A stretch of DNA of 64,000 nucleotides from Tipula vernalis (GCA_958295665.1 OY282560.1:268685315-268749314); one strand, 5' to 3'. Positions 46,062 to 57,723 are shown, counted from the stretch's first letter. The notes: generated by a model not told the origin, from the sequence alone. Program-made: numbers and translations.

Positions 46062-46440
46062 TTAGCACTATCACCAATTTAATTTTTTTTTTTTTTAGGT
46101 TGTCACTTGTTAAGGGACTACAAAAGAATATAAATATATGGTTCGTTACATTCCTTTATATACCTATTGGAATAACGTCAATTAAATTTACAGGAAAAAT
46201 CTTGTCCGATTCGTATAAACAAAAAAAATCATGTTGATGTTTGGTGTGGCGAAAATGATACATGAGACACAAACGGGTGTTAGATTTTGAAATACATATT
46301 AAGTTGTTTGATTAAAACCATCTAGCAATTTGTTTTTGTTTTACTGGCACAATTTTTAGGTTCAGTTGAAAATCAATAAAACTGCAAACGAACAAATATC
46401 GAGTAACGATGTTGTTATCTGATCTCAGATCCCGTGGGCG
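46062..46440. other. No supported gene
   Basis: Upstream region of the piggyBac gene plus an AT stretch with a T/A run at about 46083-46098. A TTAAGGGACTAC word at about 46111 was considered as a piggyBac end but begins GGG rather than CCC and has no partner. Confidence 0.4.
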
Positions 46441-46444
46441 ATAA

Positions 46445-47535
46445 ATAGTTTTAAACCATATAAGTCGCCTGGACTCGATGGTATTATCCCTGCGGATATT
46501 CAACAAACTACGGTTCTAACTATTTCCTGGTCAGAGGTAACTTTCAAAGGCAGCCTAAAACTATATCACATTCATAGTAAATGGACGAAAGTAAAGGTTG
46601 TATTTATACTTAAGGCAGGGAAACGCTCACATTGCAATCCCAAAGACCTTAAACCGATTAGCTTGTCTTTCATTTTTAAAACACTAGAAAGACAAATAAA
46701 AGCTCATATTAGCGGCAAGATTGTACCCTAAATCTCAACATGCTTATTGCAAGGGGAGATCTGTAGAGACTGCTCTTCATTCTCTTATATATTTCATTGA
46801 AAAATCTTTCGAATATAGAGATTACAACGCAATAGTAACCTTTTTGGATATTTAGGGAGCCTTTAACAACGTGCTTCCAGAGGCTATAACTCGGGAATTT
46901 TGGAATCTAGGAGTGGATGAATCACTCAAGAACTGGATAGATCAAATGCTAAGAGGCAGGATCATAAATGCCAGTCTGGGGAAATCTTCCGCCAGAAGAT
47001 TTGCAAGCAGAGGTACGCCGCAGGGTGACGCACTGTCCCCCCTGCTTTGGAACTTGCTCTTGAATGACCTGTCCCTGAGACTGGAGGATAGAGCCTTGAA
47101 ATGCGCTGGGCACTGTTTGGGTTGAATGTGAACCCACACAAAACCGAATTAGTTCTGTTCTCTAGGAAATATAAACTTCCTCATATCGATCCTCCCACTT
47201 TAAATGGGTTCAGCTTGACATTTTCCGATGAAGCGAAGTTTCTGAGTCTCGTTTTGGATAGCAAATTAAATTGGAAACCTAATATTCTGGAAAGTGTAAA
47301 GAAAGCTACGGCAGCACTATACTCTTGCAAAAATGCCATGGGGAAAGGATTCGGGCTCGAGACCCGCATGGTACATTGGCTTTATGCTGCAGTTGTCATA
47401 CCCATTCTTTTGTACGGAGTAACAGTCTGTTGGCCTGCTCTGCACAGAACTGTCAACCAAAAGTTGTTGTCAGGAGTATGCAGCGTTTTGTTAGCAGTGC
47501 AAAATGGTTTCAATGAGTTGGAGGATAAATAAGTA
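46445..47535 (+). pseudogene. LINE reverse transcriptase fragment lacking the YADD block
   Basis: Successive RT blocks on the plus strand: YKSPGLDGIIPADIQQT (46457), VKVVFILKAGKRSH, KDLKPISLSFIFKTLERQI, ATVTFLDI-type block ending GAFNNV (46855), RGTPQGDALSPLLWNLLLND, then directly GLNVNPHKTELVLFSRKYKL and LDSKLNWKPNILESVKKATA, YSCKNAMGKGFGLETRMVHW, PILLYGVTVCWPAL. Between KCAG and GLNVNP the catalytic YADD segment and its flanks are deleted (about 47105-47125). Stops and shifts occur at 46730, 46855 and 47125. It belongs to the I/LOA/Jockey side of LINEs by motif style; the exact clade is uncertain. No 3' tail is visible at 47600. Confidence 0.85.
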
Positions 47536-47539
47536 AATC

Positions 47540-48455
47540 GTGGTATGGCTACGGAACATTTTGTGTCTATGCCTAATCCTGGTGGTCCGCCATCTAAACC
47601 TAACATAACCTAACAAATCTGATCTATCTCAGCATCTCAACTTTAGTGGGCCCATAACAGACAAGGAGTAAATGAATATTTTGAAGTATCAATTTTCAAT
47701 GTATGACAATAATTTAGTTTATTGACTATTAATTAGGAAAATAGTATGAACTGCCTTAAATTATGCTTCTTTCAAAAGGAAAAATTTCTTAGCTTGGATT
47801 TTAAAATCATAATTTTATAATTTTGATCAATAAGTGAAACTTTACAATTTTAGGTGAAACCAATCAGAAGCGGGCCGGCTATTTAATGTAGTTTTGCTAT
47901 TCAGCAAAGGAAATTCATTTTTGAAGTGGAACTTATTTATGCACGTTAGGCGATTTTTGTGGATTGGTAAAATCTTATGAGTTCGCGTCACCGACATGCT
48001 AATTTTTGTTACTAATAAGCGATAATACAACACTGTTGTATTTTTCGCTGTGCTATTTACGTTGATATGGCAATAGTCTGCAGTTTATTATTTGACGATT
48101 TTTATAAATACAAAAAAAAAATCATTTTGTAAACAAAGTAACACAAAGCATACTATGACATACATAACACAAATCAAATAAAACTCTTTCATATCTTTTC
48201 TTATCAAATCTTGCATTTTCGTATCAAATCACGCAAATCGTTGCATTTTCGTCGTTGGGATTCACATTTTTATTCTTTGTTCAATGGGCCATACAGTCGG
48301 TATATAGATAATAATGATTGAACTTTTTTACAAAGGCCCTCTCAATAAATACCAGGCAGCTTCTTGACTTGTTATCTCAGTGTGATTTAAAAGATTGATA
48401 CTAATATTTTTAGTGATTTCAAATTTATATCGAATTCTGGGTGTTTATCCATGAT
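47540..48455. other. No supported gene
   Basis: CCTAACATAACCTAAC at about 47598-47613 may be the end of the LINE fragment. The rest is AT-rich and featureless. Confidence 0.4.
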
Positions 48456-48456
48456 T

Positions 48457-48960
48457 TCATTTATTTTCCTTTATAAATTGCATACCTCTATTAGTTTTAT
48501 TCACGTATTCTACGATGTAAGCTGCGCACGAATACTCTTCTATTATAAATTGAAAGTCTGTATTAGATTTGACAATGTTCAATATAAAAGGATTAAAATG
48601 ACTGTGCCATTTTTCATTAGGTTGACGCATCGGAAAAACTCTTGGTCTATTGATTCCTGCGCGAATGATATTAACATTTTCCAAATTTTCATTGTTGTCT
48701 AAATTGGCATAAAAGGAGCTTCAAATCTACATTTTTGCATTTTTTTGATGCTACTCCTTTGTAACATGTAAAAGTATGTTTGCGTGTTTGTAATTTAACA
48801 TTACCTGGTGCCTCTGCTGCTGATAAGGAAGTCTATGGGATCAATGGCTTTATGATAATCTATTCCAAGTGCGTTTTCGGGAGCATTATCTAGCCAAGCT
48901 AAAATGTATGCATGCGGACTACCCCGATGTTGAAATTCGATTCTTTTGAAATAATACAAA
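48457..48960 (-). pseudogene. Helitron Rep-domain fragment
   Basis: Minus strand: RIEFQHRGSPHAYILAWL then DNAPENALGIDYHKAIDPID (48840-48955), which is the HUH-endonuclease region of Helitron Rep/helicase proteins (typical FQxRGSPHxHxxxWL). A degraded stretch follows, then RVFPMRQPNEKWHSHFNPFI and DFQFIIEEYSCAAYIVEYVN, another conserved Rep block that precedes the catalytic tyrosines. The second His of the HUH motif is Tyr here. Neither the catalytic tyrosine motif nor the helicase is present. The 5' TC and 3' CTRR ends were not found. Confidence 0.8.
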
Positions 48961-48964
48961 ATTC

Positions 48965-50540
48965 TATATTTCTTGAAAGGACTAAATCTAAATTTTAATT
49001 TTTGATACTACAATTAATTTGAAAATCCAAAAAAAAAATCACTGTTATTTCATGGTTTTAAGTTTCCACTTCTGTTGGCAGTCCCCAATGACTGCCTATT
49101 TTTTTTGCTATAATTGTATGTATCTTCTGTCAAGACATTAGTTCTTGCGGTAGAGAACATTCAAACATTCACCAAGACTTTTTACCAAGACGATATTAAT
49201 TTTCGTACAATTTTCAAGATCCTTTTACTTTTTGATGTGAAAACCTCTTTAGCGGGGCTAAGTCAAAAATTTCATATAAAAAAAGAATGCACTGAACTTG
49301 CATTCTATATATGTAATTCGAATTAGAATTTCCGTAAGATTAAAATGATGATCAAAATTGTGCATGTGTAGTGCAAGTGAACAAAGACAAAGTATACGCT
49401 TACTTCAAATATTAAATATTATACAATCTTAGCGAGCTGTGCATAATAAAATAATAATTTTGAAATTGTTTATGCGAGGTTTATAGGAAACAAAAATTAT
49501 AAAAGTGAAGTGTTAAACAGATTCGAATGACAGTTTCTAAAGTTGCGCGTAAAGAAGAAGCCACAGAGAGACATGCTACCTTCTTTCCAGCCGCTAAGAC
49601 TTTACAGACAAAATAGCGTCTATCTCTAATAGAACCGCCATATTTCATTTATTTATTCACAAAAATTTGTTAAGACTAGCCATACTTAAACAATCTATTT
49701 TGAGCACGAAGCTCATTTAAAAAAGATTGAGTAGAGTAGGCCGTTTAACAAAACAATAAATTAAAAAATTGGGGCTTTAGAATTACAGGATATCACCCGC
49801 AGCCCTATTAAATTTTCACAATCCATCTATAATGCTTTTGTAGCTTGAAACACAATTCGCAATTTTTTATTAATGAATGTTGGTAATATATCTCCAAGTG
49901 ACTCGACGGTCTCTAGCCAAGGTTGATGCGCGTTTTCTATTTTTCAAATATAAATATAAAATAAATTATAAAGTAATTTTAAAAATATTTCTTTTACGAA
50001 AATAAATAAGTTCGATCTGATCAAATCAGCGATGCCGCTTCGCTCTGTTCACCGGGTATGCTGTAACCATTCACACAAGTCTAAATAAGGAATTTTCAGC
50101 AAGATAAGCGTGTATGAGTAATGGTAAACTTATTGACTTTTTAAAGCGAAAATATAAAATTTAAATGCTGAGCGAACAGCAGCCGTCTATCTGAATTGGT
50201 TTCACAGGCCCATAAAAAAGGCTTGACATGATTAAATAGATACTTTTATACATAAAGGTTTTCACATAATTCTTGTGCGAGTTGAGCGTAAGCTCGCCCA
50301 TATTTTTTTATCCTTTGGATAACAAAGTAAAAAGTCAATCAAATCAATCACGAGACCGTCATCGACACCATCCCCGGTTTCTACCGACCCCATTTAAAAA
50401 AAAAAAATGTAAATTCATTTTCACAATTTTCAATTAAAATAATAATTTAATTAGGCTTTCGGCCTCTGTAAATATTATCGAACTCCTAGCCTTAGTCTAG
50501 ACGTGACGTCATTTTTAATGTGGCTTTAAAATATTTCGGC
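48965..50540. other. No supported gene
   Basis: AT-rich with GC-richer islands (about 50020-50070, and 50340-50395 with GACCGTCATCGACACCATCC). A small hairpin GCGAG...CTCGC lies near 50277-50298. The frame at 49114-49326 shows no motif. Confidence 0.4.
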
Positions 50541-50543
50541 GAA

Positions 50544-50597
50544 TAGTATATTATTCAACAAGCATATAATGATAGCTGTTATTCACGAAGATGAAGT
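50544..50597 (+). repeat. Long-range inverted repeat, left arm
   Basis: TAGTATATTATTCAACAAGC and the following bases to TTATTCACGAAGATGAA match the inverse complement of 57183-57239, allowing one 4-bp indel and a few substitutions. Confidence 0.8.
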
Positions 50598-50599
50598 TT

Positions 50600-51590
50600 G
50601 CGTACGTACGTACGTTTAGTCAAGCTCCAATTTGAATTCATTTTTTTCGGTTTGTGAATGTTTTGCAATATAAATATTGCATATAAATTTTATAACGAAG
50701 GAACAGGAAAAGCCAAATAATTATTCGTTTACACCATACACTTATTTACGAACATTTGTATCAAGAGGGTGGTATTTATTGCTGCAGTTAGTTTTATCTC
50801 GAAATTAGTGACGACTTTATGTACGTATATATTAGTGGGTTAATATATCCTATTTTAATTAAGTTATGCAAACTAAATGGCCGTCGCAATGATTAAAATT
50901 AAGCTTTATTTTTTTTAAGTACACACTAACACAAAATATAAGAAAGTTCAACGTACTCAATATTAAAATACATTTGTTTCTTCAATTATAATGATATCCA
51001 TTATTCACTGTTAGTCTATTCTTACATTATTCACTACTACCAAGTAAATTATTCATTTTTGAAATTTTATTTAGTAGTTTCTTGCCATTTTCGTTATAAT
51101 TAAATTGAGACGTCAAAATATCGGCGGAAAATATTTAGGATTACTATTTAAAGGATTTGATTACAAAAAACAATATTTTTTATCGGTCGTGGACAAAGTA
51201 TCGGATTCTACACGCATATAATAGCTGTTTGTATTGTTTTTTTTTTTTTTTGGATTAAGGCCTACCTCTCAGTTTTAACCAATCAATTTGTTATGTTATT
51301 TGTTACAAAAATTCTAAATTAGATTTTTCTATTATTTTGTCATACTGAATTTTAACATTCTTATTTTAAGTATCTAACATTTTAAATTCGACTATATCCT
51401 TATATCATTTTTTAACATAATTTTCAATAAAATGTTTATTAGATCTAAATTTTCATTTATATTAAAAATAAGACTATCTACAGTAATAGGTATAGCTGCC
51501 CTATATTTTTCAATATTTTTATAGAAATCATCTATTTCTTGTTTCTTTTGACCCTAACAGCATATGATTAGTATCTCCAACCTCTCCACA
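50600..51590. other. No gene; CGTA repeat and AT-rich DNA
   Basis: A short CGTACGTACGTACG run at 50610-50625 and AT-rich DNA. It may include the 3' UTR of the I-clade LINE. A GCATATAATAGCTGTT word at 51213-51228 resembles part of the inverted-repeat arm. Confidence 0.4.
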
Positions 51591-51596
51591 TTCGCA

Positions 51597-53845
51597 TCAA
51601 TTATTTTCCTGTATCCCTAATTTATAAAGATGCGCTGGGGATAGGTTATGACCATTTCTAATCCTTATCAATGCAATGATGATTCTTCTATTTTGAATGT
51701 ATTTAAACCAATGATCTATTATAACTTTTGGCTGTGAATTAATAAACTTCCTACCAGTCTGAATTGATTTCGATTCATAATACAGCTGCCATTGAATGAT
51801 TCGTTCTCTCTTATTTATCTCTATCATATATCTAAAATTATATTTATTATCTTCTAATTGCATGTACCCGTCATCTACTGCCTCCTTAGCCAATCCATCA
51901 GCAACTTCATTGCCTTCTATGCCGCAATGTCCTGTTACCCAAACCAGTTGAATGAAACTATTATTTGAGAGACTTTTTCCCCAACTTGTTTTAATTTCTA
52001 TTAAATCTTTATCATTATAATTGTTATATGATATGTTAGATAGTTTTAGTAAACCATTTTCAGAGTCCGTAAAAATTTCTGCGTTTTAATAGCCTCTTTA
52101 ATACCCAATAATTCAACTACTGTTGAACTCGTTTGTTTCAGTATTTTAAATTTCAACTTTATATTTATATTTCAATGAAAACTGTATGTCCGCTTCGAAC
52201 ATTTTCGCTGTTTACCGATCCATCTGTATAAATAAGGTAATGCCATAATTGTATTTTACGATATCTATTCATTGACCGTCTAATTACTTCGTATTGTTGT
52301 TTTTATTAAAAGTGTTAAGATCTACATTTATTGGATAAAATTTACCAATGATACAACAACTGGTGGGATCATTTTTGTTTTCCAATACATCTCCCCCAAA
52401 TTCATGGTGTCATATAGTTCACTGATTATTTTATAAACAGGATGAAATTTGAACTGTGAGATATTAAATACATACTTATTTGATAGAAATTGTGTACGTA
52501 TGATGATTGGTTCTACTACTGCTTCTATTTCCAAAATTTTAGTTGGTGTCGATGACATACATCCTAATGCAATTCGAAGCACTTTATATTGTAACCGTGA
52601 TAATTTTATTAACCTAGATTTTGTTTCTGTTGCTGTCATTAAACACGAAAAATCAATATGTGTTACATTTAATTCCGCATATGCTTCTCATTAAATTAAT
52701 TCCTGTGTTACACTTTTTCTCTACATTTGTAATTTCCTTTATCCATTTGCTCTTAGAGTCATAGTGTATCTCTAAAAATAGCACAATATCACCAAAATGA
52801 ATTGTTTTTTTACTTATAACTATTCTTGGACTACAATTAACATTATGTCTAGTAAATATGACTCCTTTTGATTTTTCTACTGATATATTCAATTTTAAAT
52901 AATCCAATCGTTGTTTTAAATTCTTTAATCCTTCTGTTAAAATGCTTCTTGTCGCGTACATTCTGTATCCCACCAAGGTGTTTTAGTCTGATCTGGATCA
53001 TAATTATATATTTTAGTCATTGGAATAGCAGCTGCGTCATTTATTTTATCAATTGCCATATTACGAGTATATTTTTCATGAGCATTCTTACTATTCTCCA
53101 AATTGTCGAAAGATAATTCCAATTTTTTTTTATATAAATTCCAATTAGTTTCCTTGAAATTACGACGAAAAACAGTTCCACTGGTTATGCCACTTACAAC
53201 TCCGTTGATTTTTGTATTTTAAATGTTATGGTATAATGATCGGTTTGTGCTATGTCATTTAAAATCTTCCATCCTGTTATATATGGTCGACAATCTGCTG
53301 TTATAATTGTTAAATTTATAAGTGTATTTCGCCAATTTGGTCTCGAAATTCTGGTAGGTATCCGATCGTTTAAAATTATTAAATTATTATTAGTAATGAA
53401 TTTTTATAATTCCGTACCTTACCCGTACCAGATAGTGTCTTTATTTATATATTGTAATAAATTGCTCCAAAAATTTGATATTGTTCTTTGTTTAGGATGC
53501 GCCTATATGCATCCTATTGATATGTATCTCTTTATTATTTAGTTGAACTTTAATCCCAATTATTTCCATTAATGTAGAACTATGTTGTATTTGTATCCTT
53601 TTATAGTTTACACTTTTATGAATTATCAATGCTACTTTACCACACATAATAATTCTTCAAACTGAAATCTTTATTTGGATCCAAATGTGTTTTCATTATT
53701 CCACATACACATACATATGTGTATGTTATTTTGTTGTAGAATATATTTTAGCTCTTCCTTACTTCCTTACTAGTACTAATGCTTTGAATATTAAATTGTA
53801 GTATATTTAAGCTCATTTTTTTTAGTCAGTCAATCCTGTAATTAA
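51597..53845 (-). pseudogene. I-clade LINE ORF2 (endonuclease, RT thumb, RNase H), RT palm deleted
   Basis: Reading leftwards: a degraded endonuclease ending DQTKTPWWDTECTRQEAF (52937-53000), then abruptly LTEGLKNLKQRLDYLKLNIS and VEKSKGVIFTRHN (52860-52960), which normally follow the catalytic YADD block; the fingers and palm are missing. The thumb/connection reads LSRLQYKVLRIALGCMSSTP (52570). The RNase H end is GLAKEAVDDGYMQ (51880), with RNGHNLSPAHLYKLGI at 51630. A GNEVADG-like RNase H segment lies at about 51900. Presence of RNase H plus these thumb motifs indicates the I clade. Multiple stops throughout. Confidence 0.8.
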
Positions 53846-53893
53846 ATACCGGATGTATTTCTTTTCGTTATTATTAATCTTATTTATGTTACT

Positions 53894-53908
53894 ACTATTA
53901 GATAAATG
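53894..53908 (+). repeat. Target-site duplication of the R1-clade insertion, left copy
   Basis: ACTATTAGATAAATG; the right copy at 55946-55960 is ACTATCAGATAAATG (one difference in 15). Confidence 0.85.
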
Positions 53909-55945
53909 TAGACGAAAACAGGAAATGACACAGAAGCTAGGAGCCCAGAAACCAACACGCGTGATGGATGCCGGAACTGCGGAGTATATTGTGAAAACCC
54001 TTTACCCTAGTCACCCGCTGAGGGAAAGAGCCACCGAACGGCAAGAGATGGAGGTCCCGTCATTTTCAGAGGCAGAACTCGAGAAAGCGATACTCTCGCT
54101 AAAAAACAAAAAAACGCCGGGCCCGGACGGAATACCCAATGAGGTATTGAAAATCGTATTCCAGCAGGATCCCGAACCCATGCTAACAATGTTCAACGGT
54201 TGTTTGACGGAGGGAGTGTTTAGTACCAGATGGAAGAACGCGCGGCTGGTATTGGTCAAGAAGGGTAAAGGCGACCCCGAGCTGCCCTCATCCTACCGGC
54301 AGCTGTGTATGCTCGACACGGCAGGTAAACTATTCGGGAAATTAATTAGGGAGAGACTCACGGCCGCGAATAGATCTGCGGGAGACCTTTCACCTAGGCA
54401 GTACGGATTCAGGCGGGGCCTATCCACGATAGACGCAGTTCAAGAGATCACGGAAGCCGTAAGGAGAGCGGAGAACTATAACCACTTCTCGCGTCGCATT
54501 GTCCTCATAGTAACGCTGGACGTGAGAAATGCGTTCAACACCGCAAGATGGTGTGATATGCTAGACGCATTGGAGCACCAATTCCGCATACCACGATACC
54601 TCCAAAGGATGCTGGAGGATTACTTCTGGAATCGCACTCTCACATACGAAACGGAGGAGGGACAGCAATAAATGCAGGTCACAGCTGGAGCAGTTCAGGG
54701 GTCGATCCTAGGACCCGATCTCTGGAATGCCTTTTATGACGAGCTACTTTGAGAGGAGATGCCCGATGAAACCCATCTCGTGGGCTATGCGGATGACGTT
54801 GCAGTACTCGTTGCTACGCGGGACACCAAACAGGCCCAGCTGAAATTATACCAGGCTATGCGGGCCGTAAATGGCTGGATGGAGGAGCACGGACTGGCCC
54901 TAGCTCTCAGCAAAACTGAGATTATGGTACTTACCAAAAAGAGAATCCAACCATCTCTTCCGATGTGGGTTGGCAATGAGGTGATCGAAACAAAGCCGCA
55001 ATTAAAATATTTATAGATCCGGCAGATAAGGCGGCAAAGGGAGTGACCGCCCTAAGTAGGCTCATGGCCAACACCAGCGGCCCAAGAGCTAGTAGGAGGC
55101 GACTACTTATGGCAGCGGTTCAATCGGTTCTGCTATATGGGGCAGAGGTTTGGGCAGACTCCATGCAGAAACAAATGTATCGGAAGCGGCTTCTACAGGT
55201 ACAGAGGCGAAGCGCGCTGCGTGTGGCGTCGGGATATCGGACGGCGTCGGAGGCCGCCATTTTGGTTATAGCGGGATGTATCCCCCCCATAAATCTTGTA
55301 GCGCAGGAGCGGAAAGCTATATACCACAGGAAACTAGAAGTCGGCAGGAAGGTAGCGAGTATGGAGGAAAGGTCCCGAACCATGCAAACCTGGCAGAGGG
55401 CATGGGAAAATGAGCCAAAAGGGAGATGGACAGCCAGAGTTATCGCTCTGGTGGGCCCCTGGACCGAAAGGAGTCACGGAGAGGTCGGTTATTAACTGAC
55501 CCAGTTCTTGAGCGACCACGGGTACTTCAGATCATACCTGTGGAGAATGATGCCTATACTGCCCAGGGGGTACCGATGACGCGGAGCACACTTTCTTCTC
55601 GTGTGACGCATGGGACGAGCAGAGAGCGGCGCTGGAAGCAGAAGTGGATATATGGTCCCCAGAAACTGCGGTGGAAATCATGCTCCGAGGAGAGAACGAG
55701 TGGAGCCTAGTAGCCCACTTTGTGGAGGAGATCCTGAAAGCGAAGAAAGGGGATCTGGACAGATTCCCATAATGTAAGAGGAGGCTCGGAGGGGGCAATG
55801 GGAGGCCTAGCCCGAAGTAATGTGCAAAACGGTTCCAGGCTAGGCCAGGAGGAGGGGTAGATGGTTTTAGTCGGTAGGGAGCGAGTCCGACACACTGTGC
55901 GTAAAGAGCATTCCCACCTTTCCTAGCTAAAAAAAAAAACAAAAA
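53909..55945 (+). mobile_element. 5'-truncated R1-clade LINE inserted in the I-clade LINE
   Basis: GC-rich sequence bounded by 15-bp target duplications (53894-53908 and 55946-55960), with a poly(A)-like tail AAAAAAAAAAACAAAAAA (about 55929-55945). The 5' end starts within ORF2; the 3' UTR of about 160 bp (55773-55928) is present. It interrupts the I-clade element between its ORF1 (56030-57141, minus) and ORF2 (51597-53845, minus), on the opposite strand, so it is the younger insertion. Confidence 0.9.
53915..55772 (+). pseudogene. R1-clade reverse transcriptase ORF, with stops
   Basis: The frame begins inside the protein. RT blocks: FSEAELEKAILSLKNKKTPG then PDGIPNEVLKIV, PSSYRQLCMLDTAGKLFGKL, SPRQYGFRRGLSTIDAVQEI, VTLDVRNAFNTARW, VTAGAVQGSILGPDLWNAFY and the catalytic LVGYADDVAVLVA (54775). 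The thumb reads KGVTALSRLMANTSGPRASR. Near 55560-55620 a terminal zinc-finger-like block ends DDAEHTFFSCDAWDEQRAAL, and the ORF ends at 55772 with KGDLDRFP. Stops at 54669 and 54752, a short deletion at 55013 and frameshifts near 55490 inactivate it. These motifs (QGSILGPDLWN, SCDAWDE) are typical of R1-like elements; it is not in an rRNA gene here. Confidence 0.9.
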
Positions 55946-55960
55946 ACTATCAGATAAATG
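55946..55960 (+). repeat. Target-site duplication, right copy
   Basis: ACTATCAGATAAATG directly after the A-rich tail. Confidence 0.85.
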
Positions 55961-56029
55961 AGAATCCACGATATCTAACGACCTATTTGACGACATCAAA
56001 TTTGTCATTTGGTTTCTTTATAACCCATT

Positions 56030-57141
56030 GACCTTTATTTCTTTCTATATACTCGTATATCTTCTCTTGTAATCTATTTCTTAAATTCATTCGCTCGATT
56101 GTTGTAAGCTATTTAAAGGTCTCGCAGTGGATTTCCTGCTCCCTCCTCAGTTAAGTTTATTCTTCGAATTACCTTGGGTTCTCTTTCTCCGAAGTCTACG
56201 GAGTTTTCGTTATTTGTTTTGCTGTTCTTCTCGTTTACGTTTATCGAGAAATTAATTTTTTATTTTTATCATTTTTATACGGGTCTACTGATAATGCTAT
56301 AAACTGAACGTCATTTCCTAAACTTGCAAATCTATCATTACTTAATAAATTTGCCCAACTGTTATTTGTATTATTAGGAATCTCCATTGCAGCTTCCTGA
56401 TAACACAGCATTTTTTCAGCCATTCTATATTTTATTTCTTGTTGCCTTATTTTCTCCGGACAGTTTATTGAATCAGCGAGATGCTCAGATGTATAATTAC
56501 AACATTTTGATTTATTCGCCTCACAATCTTGTGAAATATGAGTTTCTATCTTTCCACCTTTACAGTTTCTTGCACCGTGTCCAAATCTCCAACATTTAAA
56601 GCACTGAACTACTCTATCTCTCTATATAAGGCGAAAATTCAAATCTTACATAATTCATATAAACGTATTGTGGTAATTGTCTACCTTCAAAGAAAATTTG
56701 TATAGCTTTACTGAGTATCATAATTACACCACCATCGTGGTTCACTGATCTTCGTTTTAATCTTTTTATGATTTTTATTTTTATTTGGCGACTATCAATC
56801 ATTTTATTAATTTAATCGTCACTCTATTCTAAATCAACATTATTTATTACACCTGCTCTTGCTACATAATTAAGGGGTATAAATGGTTTACATTTTTTTT
56901 CGTCAAAATCAGTACTATCCACTAACATATTTGCAATTTCTGGTTTTTTCAATCAATTATAAGTTTTTGTTTCCCAACCCGTTTAATTTCATTCAATCCT
57001 TCTCCTTTGGTTTTAATTTTTAGTACTAAATCAGCTATTTTCAATGCCGATATATGTGCTGTATTTAACTTGTTGTTGTTTTCATATTTTTTAATAACTA
57101 TGACTCTATATGAGCCTTTCAACTGATAACTGTTATTCATT
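56030..57141 (-). pseudogene. I-clade LINE ORF1 (Gag-like with zinc knuckles), degraded
   Basis: Minus strand, from about 57141 downwards: a decayed N-terminal half (SYRVIVIKKYENNNKLNTAH, KIADLVLKIKTKGEGLNEIK), then FEGRQLPQYVYMNYVRFE (56660). A knuckle region near 56430-56620 includes FKCWRFGHGARNCKG-like sequence, CEANKSKCCNYTSEHLAD and CPEKIRQQEIKYRMAEKML. It ends with NNTNNSWANLLSNDRFASL. The order (RNA-binding core, CCHC knuckles, short acidic tail) fits ORF1 of I-type LINEs. Many stops and frame changes. A small hairpin CGACAC...GTGTCG lies just upstream (57149-57174). Confidence 0.7.
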
Positions 57142-57182
57142 CAGATGATTTACGACACTCGCCTATCGGCTCGTGTCGGTAA

Positions 57183-57239
57183 TTTCATATTCGTGAATAA
57201 CAGCTATCATTCATTATATGCTCGTTGAATAATATACTA
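57183..57239 (-). repeat. Long-range inverted repeat, right arm
   Basis: Inverse complement of 50544-50597 with a 4-bp insertion; it lies just beyond the 5' end of the I-clade LINE. Confidence 0.8.
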
Positions 57240-57719
57240 CGAGTATATATTCTGACTGATTGGTCAGTAAAAATAAGTTATTTGAAAGTTTGAACAATAA
57301 CCCAGATTTGTCAAATTTGAAAATGAGATATTAGGAATTTCACAAACTTGAAAATAATCTGTAGTCTTAAGTTCAAATCAAGTTATTTTGAAATGTCATA
57401 AATCTGTAGAATATTCCTCAAATTCTCAGAAATTTAGTTAATTTATTTAATTAAGTTATTTTTGAACCTAAAACCGTTATATATTAATGTGATTTAAAAA
57501 ATTTACAAAAATATTTATTTTTATTTGTCATATTTTAAAATTTTGGAAAATGAACAACACTTCTTTTTGTTTTTCTGTAATATCAGAATTACCAAGTTTC
57601 AGTAAGTTCTCATATACTACAAATGCTTCAAGCACGGTCAGTTGATTTTGTGATTTTGGCCACAACTATCGATATGTGTGGATATGTATTAATGTATCGG
57701 TACACCGATACATTCATAC
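57240..57719. other. No gene; palindrome at 57691-57714 and a DRE-like TATCGATA
   Basis: AATGTATCGG-TACA-CCGATACATT (57691-57714) is a 10-bp-arm palindrome, 6 bp before the target duplication of the next transposon. TATCGATA at 57667-57674 equals the insect DRE octamer; its function here is unknown. Confidence 0.5.
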
Positions 57720-57723
57720 ATAT

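Noticed and set aside
46105..46120. TTAAGGGACTAC as a piggyBac end
   Set aside because: piggyBac ends start CCC next to TTAA; this has the wrong orientation and no partner on the other side of the gene.
53252..53542. Plus-strand frame inside the I-clade endonuclease region
   Set aside because: Shadow of the decayed minus-strand endonuclease; no independent motif.
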